5,299 nucleotides of DNA from assembly GCA_948902155.1 (NCBI GenBank), contig CAQVQZ010000034.1:9288-14586 (forward strand), given 5' to 3'. Under the pieces are notes generated by a model that saw only the letters and a program-made list of their open reading frames with translations, ran no database searches and was not told the origin of the DNA. The translations under genes were made by a program, and so were the position numbers. Source of the DNA: an uncultured Oscillibacter sp. Lineage in GTDB: Bacteria; Bacillota_A; Clostridia; Oscillospirales; Oscillospiraceae. The number at the start of each line of letters is the position of its first letter. Within the stretch, counting starts at the first letter, position 1. Shown one piece after another: positions 1-5,183 of the stretch.

Positions 1-827
1 GGGGAGCCGGTGACGTAGTAGGGGATGCCCCAGTAGCTGGCCGCCAGGGCGATCTGGAAGGTGCCCACCTTGTTGATGATGTGGCCGTCCAGGGTGATGA
101 CGTCGGCGGCGGAGGTGAAGAGGTCCACCTGCTTTTTTTGCATCACATAGCCCGGCATGTTGTCGGTGATCACCGTCACGTCAAAGCCCATGTCGCAGGC
201 CACGCTGGCGGTGAGCCTGGCCCCCTGGAAGTAGGGCCGGGTCTCGGGACAAATGACCTTCACCGGATTCCCCTGCTTCCGGCACTCCCGGAGCATGGTG
301 CCGACCACCGTCTCGGCAAAGCACTGGGTCATGATGGTTCCCCCCTGGGGAATCTTGTCCGCCAGCAGCTTCCCAATGACGGTGTAGCGGATATAGTTCT
401 CGTTGATCTGGTTCACGGCGTTCTCCCGGAGGGCCTCCACCAGGTCCGTCCTCCCCGCCGCCAGGGCGTCCTTTGCGGCGTGCAGGGCCCGCTCGGTGAC
501 GCGGGACATCTTCGCCTGGGTGGTAGGGCGGGCGTGGGAGAGGGTGTAAGCGGCCTTTTCCAAATGGGCCAGCAGCCCGGCCTCCGGCAGGTCCCGTGCC
601 TCGTAAGCGGCCAGGGCCATGCCCATCGCCGCCGCCAGATAGGGCCCGCCGCTCTGGGTCACCATATCGGCGATGGCCCGGGCCACCTCCTCGTGGCGGC
701 GGCAGGAGACATACTCCACCCGGACGGGATAGATCCGCCGGTCCAGGATGCGCACCGCGCCGTCCTCGTACCAGGCCACGTTTTCATAGCGGAGCAGGAA
801 GCCCACGCCCTCGTCGGCTCTTACCAT
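1..827 (-). CDS. MtnA-like sugar-1-phosphate aldose-ketose isomerase, C-terminus cut off by window edge
   Basis: Probably isomerises a 5-modified ribose-1-phosphate (5-methylthioribose-1-P or 5-deoxyribose-1-P) to the ribulose-1-phosphate, in the cytoplasm. I translated 275 codons from ATG 827; the reading frame runs off the left edge, so about 60-70 residues are missing against a usual ~340-350. Family marks of the MtnA/eIF2B-alpha superfamily are visible: ARPTT at 99-103, a Cys in TQCF (C169, matching the catalytic Cys of MtnA), ETRPYFQGARLTA at 195-207, ITDN at 220-223, an Asp in SAADVI (D242, matching the catalytic Asp) and NKVGT at 252-256. Odd: the usual VRGAP motif reads QSGGP (58-62), so its arginine is lost. 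The stretch after RPT is also unlike typical MtnA. It lies 14 bp behind the aldolase with AGGAGG seven bases before the ATG, so the two are surely co-transcribed. Family is secure; exact substrate is not. A 5-deoxyribose-1-P or ribose-1-P isomerase is possible. Confidence 0.88.
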   Translation of the reverse strand, partial: MVRADEGVGFLLRYENVAWYEDGAVRILDRRIYPVRVEYVSCRRHEEVARAIADMVTQSGGPYLAAAMGMALAAYEARDLPEAGLLAHLEKAAYTLSHARPTTQAKMSRVTERALHAAKDALAAGRTDLVEALRENAVNQINENYIRYTVIGKLLADKIPQGGTIMTQCFAETVVGTMLRECRKQGNPVKVICPETRPYFQGARLTASVACDMGFDVTVITDNMPGYVMQKKQVDLFTSAADVITLDGHIINKVGTFQIALAASYWGIPYYVTGS

Positions 828-834
828 AACGCGT

Positions 835-840
835 CCTCCT
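835..840 (-). promoter_or_regulatory. Shine-Dalgarno site of the isomerase gene
   Basis: AGGAGG on the minus strand, seven bases before the ATG at 827. It sits just behind the aldolase stop codon (844-842). The perfect site fixes the isomerase start, and its closeness to the aldolase stop suggests translational coupling. Confidence 0.85.
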
Positions 841-841
841 T

Positions 842-1465
842 TCAGCCCTGCTTCATGGCGGCGATCTGCTCGCCGCTCATGGTGACGATGGGCCCGTTGC
901 GCAGGGCGATGGAGCAGATTTTGGCGGCGTCCTCGATGTACACGGCCCGCAGGTGGGCCTGTTCCAGACTGCCGCCCACGGCCAGCACGCCGTGGTTGGC
1001 CAGGAGGCAGCCGCCCCGGTCCCCCAGGGCTTTCACGGCCTGGTCGCCCACGTTCCGGGTGCCCGGCGTGGCGAAGCCCGCCAGGGGCACGCCGCCGCCC
1101 AGGAAGGCCACCATCTCGATGAGGATGACGGGAATCTCCCGGTTGTTGACGGCGAAGGCGGTGGCGTAGGGGGAGTGGGTGTGGATGAGGGCGGAAACCT
1201 CCGGCTTTGCCTCGTAGACAGCGGCGTGCATCCGCCATTCGGAGGAGGGCCTATAATTTCCCTCCAGCACCTGGCCGTCCGTCCGGAGGACCACCATGTC
1301 CCCGGGGGCGATGTTCTCATAGGGGACGGAGGTAGGGGTGATGACCATCACGCCCCGCTCCCGGTCGAACACGCTGAGGTTGCCGCTGGTCCCGGCGAAG
1401 AGCCGCTCGGCGTAGCACTGCCTGGACCAGCGGCAGACGGACTCTCTCATTTCCTGAATGGTCAT
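842..1465 (-). CDS. class II sugar-phosphate aldolase (L-fuculose-1-phosphate aldolase type)
   Basis: A 207-residue zinc-dependent class II aldolase of the FucA/AraD/Ald2/DrdA family (FucA is about 215). It is expected to cleave a ribulose-1-phosphate, bearing methylthio, H or OH at C5, into DHAP and a two-carbon aldehyde. Visible motifs, in order: SGNLS at 27-31 and ITPTSVPYE at 42-50 (phosphate and substrate loops, very close to FucA); PSSEWRMH at 73-80 with the catalytic acid/base E76; HTH at 95-97 and H158 in ANHG as the three zinc ligands. Start: ATG 1465 is preceded by GGGAGG with five bases between. An in-frame ATG at 1537 would add 24 unrelated residues and would begin inside the promoter -10 region, so it is rejected. 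It is the first gene of the leftward operon, ahead of the isomerase that should supply its substrate. Fuculose-1-P or rhamnulose-1-P aldolase is the alternative, but no fucose or rhamnose genes are seen. MtnB dehydratases share this fold, but the FucA-like SSEW motif with E76 favours an aldolase. Confidence 0.9.
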   Translation of the reverse strand: MTIQEMRESVCRWSRQCYAERLFAGTSGNLSVFDRERGVMVITPTSVPYENIAPGDMVVLRTDGQVLEGNYRPSSEWRMHAAVYEAKPEVSALIHTHSPYATAFAVNNREIPVILIEMVAFLGGGVPLAGFATPGTRNVGDQAVKALGDRGGCLLANHGVLAVGGSLEQAHLRAVYIEDAAKICSIALRNGPIVTMSGEQIAAMKQG

Positions 1466-1470
1466 AACGT

Positions 1471-1476
1471 CCTCCC
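1471..1476 (-). promoter_or_regulatory. Shine-Dalgarno site deciding the aldolase start
   Basis: GGGAGG on the minus strand, five bases before the ATG at 1465. It supports the 207-residue start over the upstream in-frame ATG at 1537. Confidence 0.8.
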
Positions 1477-1528
1477 GTTCCGTCCCGCCGGACCTGGCTT
1501 GAATGCTTGGAAGGCGGGGCGCTCGTAT

Positions 1529-1544
1529 TGGTATCAAAATACCA
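1529..1544. promoter_or_regulatory. candidate operator: inverted repeat TGGTAT-N4-ATACCA
   Basis: A perfect 6-bp inverted repeat (TGGTAT 1529-1534, ATACCA 1539-1544) around CAAA. It covers the whole -10 element and likely start point of the leftward promoter, so a bound protein should block polymerase. GGTAT/ATACC half-sites are common for GntR-type repressors, but the family assignment is only a guess. GGTATC occurs again at 1610-1615. Confidence 0.5.
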
Positions 1545-1564
1545 TATCCGCCGCCGCTTGTCCA
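1536..1564 (-). promoter_or_regulatory. leftward sigma-70/sigma-A promoter of the aldolase-isomerase operon
   Basis: Read on the minus strand: -35 TGGACA (1564-1559, five of six matches), a 17-base spacer, then -10 TATTTT (1541-1536, four of six), preceded by TGG as an extended -10. The predicted start of transcription is near 1529, giving a leader of about 65 bases before the aldolase ATG. It stands out in an otherwise GC-rich region. Confidence 0.65.
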
Positions 1565-1722
1565 GCCCCGGCCCGGCTGGGGAATGGTCCAAATGTGTTT
1601 TTCATGTAAGGTATCCCAAATGCGGACAGTCTGCCGATGGTTCCACAGCCCCTACATTCGCATTCCTACCGGCAGAACACCCGCATGCGGACCGCCGATA
1701 GCCGATAGCCGCCCCCTCTCGA

Positions 1723-1751
1723 TTGACACCCCGCCCGGCCTGTGATAAAAT
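1723..1751 (+). promoter_or_regulatory. rightward sigma-70/sigma-A promoter of the phosphorylase-deaminase-dehydrogenase operon
   Basis: Consensus -35 TTGACA (1723-1728), a 17-base spacer, and -10 TAAAAT (1746-1751, five of six) with TGA directly before it as an extended -10. The start of transcription is expected near 1758, giving a leader of about 60 bases. This is close to an ideal promoter, so strong expression is likely unless repressed. Confidence 0.8.
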
Positions 1752-1756
1752 GCTGA

Positions 1757-1769
1757 GGAAAGACTTTCC
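1757..1769. promoter_or_regulatory. candidate operator: palindrome GGAAAG-A-CTTTCC at the rightward start point
   Basis: A perfect 6+1+6 inverted repeat placed over the predicted transcription start (near 1758) of the rightward promoter. Its position fits a repressor site. Its sequence does not match the inverted repeat at the leftward promoter, so if both are real they may bind different proteins. Confidence 0.4.
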
Positions 1770-1776
1770 AAACCAA

Positions 1777-1800
1777 GAAGCGGGCGCCGCCGCCCGCTTC
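1777..1800 (+). repeat. perfect GC-rich hairpin in the rightward 5' leader
   Basis: GAAGCGGGCG (1777-1786) and its exact reverse complement CGCCCGCTTC (1791-1800) enclose a four-base loop. No T-run follows, so it is not an intrinsic terminator as it stands. It ends about five bases before the SD-like GCGAGG (1806-1811) and may protect the mRNA 5' end or tune translation of the phosphorylase gene. I see no conserved riboswitch core in this short leader. Confidence 0.7.
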
Positions 1801-1817
1801 CCCAAGCGAGGTGCGCC

Positions 1818-2639
1818 ATGATCTACACCAGCGAATACTTTGAAAAAAGCGCCGCTTACCTCCGGAAAAAGGTGGACTTCACCCCGGAGCTGGCCATCAT
1901 CCTGGGCTCCTGCCTGGGCCCCTTCGCGGACTCCATCGAGGACCCGATGGCGGTGGACTACGCGGACATTCCCAACTTCCTCCTCTCCACCGTCGCCTCC
2001 CACGCCGGGAAGCTGATCTTCGGCACGGCGGCGGGTCGAAAAGTAGTCTGCATGTCGGGCCGCTTCCACTCCTACGAGGGCTATTCCTTCGAGGAGCTGG
2101 TGATCCCCATCCGGGTCCTGAAGCTGCTGGGCGTGAAGGCGGCCGTCCTCACCAACGCCGCCGGGGCCGTCAACACCGCCTACCGTCCCGGAGACGTGAT
2201 GGTGATCGCGGACCACATCAAGCTCAACGGGGATAGCCCTCTCCGGGGCCCCAACGCGGACGCCTTCGGCCCCCGGTTCTTCGACATGTCCCGGGCCTAT
2301 TCCCCGGAGCTGCGCCGCCTGGCCCTGGACTGCGCGGCGGATTCGGCCCTCCGGGTCCACGAGGGGACGTATATGTTTTTTCCCGGCCCCCAGTTCGAGA
2401 CCCCGGCGGAGATTCGGGCGGCGCGGTTCCTGGGGGCGGACGCGGTGGGCATGTCCACCGTCACGGAGGCCCTGACTGCGGCCCACTGCGGCCTGCCGGT
2501 GCTGGGGCTGTCCGTCATGACGAACATGGCGGCGGGAGTGCTGGACCGCCCCCTCTCCGACGCCGAGGTGGACGAGACGGCAAACATGATCGCTCAGGAT
2601 TTCAGCGAATACCTGATGAAGGTCATCCGGAGGATTTGA
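1818..2639 (+). CDS. trimeric purine nucleoside phosphorylase, 6-oxopurine type (possible 5'-methylthioinosine/5'-deoxyinosine phosphorylase)
   Basis: A 273-residue cytoplasmic phosphorylase of the PNP/MTAP family, usual length. It should split a nucleoside with phosphate to give free purine and a ribose-1-phosphate. Motifs: GSCLG at 30-34 (phosphate loop; the family usually has GSGLG); GRFHSYEGYS at 81-90 (R82 and H84 for phosphate, Y86 for the sugar); TNAAGA at 112-117; GPQFETPAE at 190-198 with E194 as base-binding Glu; GMSTV at 211-215; TN at 235-236. N236 matches the Asn of PNPs that prefers 6-oxopurines, whereas true MTA phosphorylases have Asp there. It therefore should use inosine-like rather than adenosine-like substrates, which fits the deaminase encoded next. 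Odd: where most PNPs have LSHxEV, whose His meets the 5'-OH in human PNP (H257), this one has LSDAEV (D248), hinting at altered 5' specificity. Start ATG 1818 has GCGAGG six bases upstream and opens the rightward operon. Plain inosine/guanosine phosphorylase is the alternative. Confidence 0.9.
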   Translation: MIYTSEYFEKSAAYLRKKVDFTPELAIILGSCLGPFADSIEDPMAVDYADIPNFLLSTVASHAGKLIFGTAAGRKVVCMSGRFHSYEGYSFEELVIPIRVLKLLGVKAAVLTNAAGAVNTAYRPGDVMVIADHIKLNGDSPLRGPNADAFGPRFFDMSRAYSPELRRLALDCAADSALRVHEGTYMFFPGPQFETPAEIRAARFLGADAVGMSTVTEALTAAHCGLPVLGLSVMTNMAAGVLDRPLSDAEVDETANMIAQDFSEYLMKVIRRI

Positions 2640-2681
2640 TTCCAAAACTGCACGCAAGAGACTGCCAAACTAAGATAAAGT

Positions 2682-2686
2682 GGGGA
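2682..2686 (+). promoter_or_regulatory. Shine-Dalgarno site deciding the deaminase start
   Basis: GGGGA, seven bases before ATG 2694. It supports this ATG over the in-frame TTG at 2688, which lies too close to the site. The ten bases GGATTTGATT here (2684-2693) repeat those around the phosphorylase stop (2632-2641). Confidence 0.55.
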
Positions 2687-2693
2687 TTTGATT

Positions 2694-3992
2694 ATGAAAC
2701 TGCTGCTGAAACACTGCGACATCCTGGCCGCCGGGGGGGCGGGGTTCCGCTGCCTGGAGAACGCCTATCTGGGCGTCGACGGCTCCGTCATCGACTACAT
2801 CGGGACGGAGAAGCCCCAGGCCGCCTATGACCTGGAGAAGGACATGAGCGGCCGGATGCTGCTCCCCGGCCTCGTCAACTGCCACGGCCACAGCCCCATG
2901 GTGCTGCTCCGGGGCGTGGGCAGCGACCTGAACCTCCAGGACTGGCTGTTCGGAAAGGTCATGCCCATCGAGGACAAGCTGACGGCGGAGGACATCAAGG
3001 CGGGCAACAACCTGGCCCTGCTGGAGATGATCGCCACCGGCACCACCAGCTACTCCGACATGTATTTCGAGCCCCGTACCGCCGTGGAGAACGCCGTCCT
3101 CTGCGGCATCAAGGCCAACATCAGCCGCCCGGTCCAGTGCTTCAACAAGGACGAGGCATACGCTGAAAACTTCCGGGCCAAAGAGTCCATTCAGCTCTTC
3201 AAGGACTTCCACGGCGCGGCGGAGGGCCGGGTCCGCATCGACTTCGCCATCCACGCCGAGTACACCTGCTTTGACCACATCGTGGGCCCCTACAGCGCGG
3301 ACTGCAAGTCCCTGGGAGGCCGGATGCAGGTCCACCTGTCCGAGACGAAGAAGGAGCACGACGAGTGCGTGGCGAAGTACGGCAAGACCCCGGCGAAGTG
3401 GTTCTATGACCTGGGGACTTTCGACAACCCCACATCTGCGGCCCACTGCGTCTTTGTGACGGAGGAAGACATGGCCCTGATGCTGGAAAAGGGCGTCAGC
3501 CCCATCCACAACCCCACCAGCAACATGAAGCTGGGCAGCGGCTTCGCCCCCATCCAGAGGATGCTGGACTTGGGGCTGAACGTCACCCTTGGAACCGACG
3601 GCGCGGCCAGCAACAACAACCTGAACATGATGGAGGAGCTGCACCTGGCCGCCGTCCTCCACAACGGCTTCCACCGGGACCCCACCATCTTGAAGCCCGC
3701 TCAGCTTTTGGCCATGGCCACCCGGAACGGGGCCCGCCTCCAGGGCCGGGAGGACACCGGGGCCTTGGAGACCGGGAAAAAGGCGGACATCATCGCCCTG
3801 GACCTGACGAAGCCCCATATGGTTCCCAATCTGGATCCCCTGGCCCTGGCGGTCTACTCCGCCCAGGGCAGCGACGTGGTCATGACCATGGTGGACGGGA
3901 AAATTCTCTATGAGAACGGCGAATTTTTGACCCTGGATGCGGAAAAGATTCTGTACGAGGCCAAGGCGGCGGTGAAGCGGCTGTACGCCTGA
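2694..3992 (+). CDS. amidohydrolase: MTA/SAH/5'-deoxyadenosine deaminase family
   Basis: A 432-residue metal-dependent amidohydrolase of the MtaD/TM0936/DadD group. It should deaminate an adenine nucleoside with a modified 5' end (MTA, S-adenosylhomocysteine or 5'-deoxyadenosine) to the inosine form, releasing ammonia. Residues counted from ATG 2694: PGLVNCHGH at 58-66 with metal ligands H64 and H66; W84 in the QDWL segment typical of this group; H187 in HAEYTC (most relatives have HAPYT); HLSET with metal ligand H214 and catalytic E217; AHC H251; HNPTSNMKLGSG at 272-283; LGTDGAASNN at 299-308 with metal ligand D302. All catalytic positions are intact. The C-terminal TGALETGKKADIIALD is the usual return to the composite beta domain. 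The gap to the phosphorylase is 54 bp with no promoter or terminator, and the dehydrogenase follows after 27 bp. Deaminase plus 6-oxopurine phosphorylase make a consecutive pair. Guanine or cytosine deaminase is unlikely given the HNPTSNMKL and TDGAASNN signatures. Confidence 0.9.
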   Translation: MKLLLKHCDILAAGGAGFRCLENAYLGVDGSVIDYIGTEKPQAAYDLEKDMSGRMLLPGLVNCHGHSPMVLLRGVGSDLNLQDWLFGKVMPIEDKLTAEDIKAGNNLALLEMIATGTTSYSDMYFEPRTAVENAVLCGIKANISRPVQCFNKDEAYAENFRAKESIQLFKDFHGAAEGRVRIDFAIHAEYTCFDHIVGPYSADCKSLGGRMQVHLSETKKEHDECVAKYGKTPAKWFYDLGTFDNPTSAAHCVFVTEEDMALMLEKGVSPIHNPTSNMKLGSGFAPIQRMLDLGLNVTLGTDGAASNNNLNMMEELHLAAVLHNGFHRDPTILKPAQLLAMATRNGARLQGREDTGALETGKKADIIALDLTKPHMVPNLDPLALAVYSAQGSDVVMTMVDGKILYENGEFLTLDAEKILYEAKAAVKRLYA

Positions 3993-4007
3993 GAGCCTGA
4001 CGGGAAA

Positions 4008-4012
4008 AGGGG
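4008..4012 (+). promoter_or_regulatory. Shine-Dalgarno site deciding the dehydrogenase start
   Basis: AGGGG, seven bases before ATG 4020. The in-frame TTG at 4014 would be only one base from it, so ATG 4020 is preferred. Confidence 0.65.
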
Positions 4013-4019
4013 CTTGTTT

Positions 4020-5183
4020 ATGAAGAATTTCACCTGCGCGATTCCCACGGTGGTCCACTTTGGGGAGGGCCAAATCAAAAAGCTGGGCGGGGAAATCGCT
4101 GCCCGGGCGCATAAAGTTCTGGTGGTTTACGGCGGCGGCAGCGTCAAGAGAAACGGCGTTTTTGACGCAGCGGTCTCCCAGCTGAAAGAGCACGGCATTT
4201 CTTGGGCCGAGCTTCCCGGCGTGGAGCCCAATCCCCGGATCGCCTCGGTCCGGGAGGGCGTCCGCCTCTGCCGGGAGCAGGGGCTGGACGGCGTGCTGGC
4301 CCTGGGGGGCGGCAGCGTCATCGACTGCGCCAAGTGCGTGGCCGCCGGCGCGCTGTACGACGGCGACCCCTGGGATTTCTCCGCCAAGAAGGCGGCGCCG
4401 GAGCGGGCCCTGCCCCTCTTCACGGTGCTGACCATGTCGGCCACCGGCTCCGAGATGGACTGCATCTCCGTGATGAGCAACCCGGATACCAATGAGAAGG
4501 AGTCCTTCTCCGCCCCCTGCTGCTACCCCGCCGTGTCCATTTTGGACCCCACGTACACCTATACCCTCCCCGCGTCCCAGACGGCGGCGGGGGTGGCGGA
4601 CATGATGTCCCACACCTTTGAGAACTATTTCAGCGCCGAAGAGACCTCCTATCTGGCGGACAGCCTGGCGGAGGCCATCCTCTGCTCCTGCGTCCACTAC
4701 GGCCCCATTGCCCTGAAGACCCCGGAGGACTACGAGGCCCGTGCAAACCTGATGTGGAACTCCTCCTGGGCCATCAACGGTTTTTTGAGCATGGGCAAGC
4801 CCGTCAACTGGAGCGTCCACCGGATGGAGCACGAGCTTTCCGCCTTCTACGACATCACCCACGGCGTGGGCCTGGCGGTCCTGACCCCCAACTGGATGCG
4901 CTACGTCCTCAGCGAGAAGACGGAGGGCCGCTTCGCCCGCTACGGCGCAGAGGTCTGGGGCCTGGACAAGAGCCTGCCGCCCCGCGAGCTGGCGGAGCAG
5001 TCCATTGAGAAGACCCGGGCGTTCTTCAGCTCCCTGGGCCTCCCGGCGGGGCTGGGAGAGCTGGGCATCGGCCCGGAGCACTTCGAAGAGATGGCCCGGA
5101 AGGCCCGCACGGCCGGTTTCGACCACACCTACGTCCCCCTCAGCGTGGAGGACATTGTGAACATCTACCGGATGAGCCTGTGA
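4020..5183 (+). CDS. iron-containing alcohol dehydrogenase, YqhD/BdhA-like aldehyde reductase
   Basis: A 387-residue group III metal-dependent alcohol dehydrogenase, the same length as E. coli YqhD (387). It is expected to reduce short aldehydes with NAD(P)H in the cytoplasm. Visible in order: an N-terminal NFTCAIPTVVHFGEGQI stretch typical of the BDH branch; YGGGSVKRNG at 37-46 (GGGS binds the cofactor and suggests NADPH in YqhD-type enzymes); EPNPR at 69-73; GGGSVIDCAK at 96-105; TMSATGSEMD at 138-147; and metal ligands D194, H198, H267 and H281, in HxxxEH and HG contexts. These match the YqhD positions as I recall them. The likely substrate in this setting is the two-carbon aldehyde made by the aldolase: methylthioacetaldehyde, acetaldehyde or glycolaldehyde. 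It ends the rightward operon, 27 bp after the deaminase. Similar enzymes serve butanol or propanediol formation, so the specific role rests on context only. Confidence 0.9.
   Translation: MKNFTCAIPTVVHFGEGQIKKLGGEIAARAHKVLVVYGGGSVKRNGVFDAAVSQLKEHGISWAELPGVEPNPRIASVREGVRLCREQGLDGVLALGGGSVIDCAKCVAAGALYDGDPWDFSAKKAAPERALPLFTVLTMSATGSEMDCISVMSNPDTNEKESFSAPCCYPAVSILDPTYTYTLPASQTAAGVADMMSHTFENYFSAEETSYLADSLAEAILCSCVHYGPIALKTPEDYEARANLMWNSSWAINGFLSMGKPVNWSVHRMEHELSAFYDITHGVGLAVLTPNWMRYVLSEKTEGRFARYGAEVWGLDKSLPPRELAEQSIEKTRAFFSSLGLPAGLGELGIGPEHFEEMARKARTAGFDHTYVPLSVEDIVNIYRMSL

Larger units (their letters stand above)
1466..1817. other. divergent control region between the two operons
   Basis: About 350 bp without a supportable gene. 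It holds one outward promoter for each operon, inverted repeats on or next to them, and a leader hairpin, each listed separately. The middle part (about 1565-1722) also contains an imperfect GC-rich inverted repeat (CCAGCC 1562-1567 / GGCTGG 1575-1580) abutting the leftward -35. It also has a perfect CCGCATGCGG palindrome (1681-1690), TGCGGAC twice (1621-1627 and 1686-1692) and a tandem GCCGATA pair (1694-1707). No transcription factor is encoded in the window, so the regulator must lie elsewhere. Confidence 0.8.

Noticed and set aside
81..1169. 362-codon plus-strand open frame across the isomerase and aldolase
   Set aside because: It is antisense to both genes, spans their junction, and has low-complexity composition without motifs; the opposite frames have clear catalytic residues.
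842..1465. MtnB methylthioribulose-1-phosphate dehydratase of the full methionine salvage pathway
   Set aside because: MtnB shares the fold, but this protein has the FucA-type SGNLS, ITPTSVPYE and PSSEWRMH motifs including the aldolase acid/base Glu. No other downstream methionine-salvage genes (mtnC/D, mtnW/X) are in the window.
1466..1537. 24-codon N-terminal extension of the aldolase
   Set aside because: It would start inside the predicted promoter -10, has no ribosome site, and adds residues absent from the FucA family; GGGAGG supports ATG 1465.
1777..1800. intrinsic terminator or attenuator upstream of the phosphorylase
   Set aside because: The stem is strong but is followed by CCCC and AAGCG rather than a T-run, and no alternative antiterminator pairing is apparent in the short leader.
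1602..2657. 351-codon minus-strand frame opposite the phosphorylase
   Set aside because: It runs antisense to a secure gene, through its promoter and leader, with no domain and no good ribosome site.
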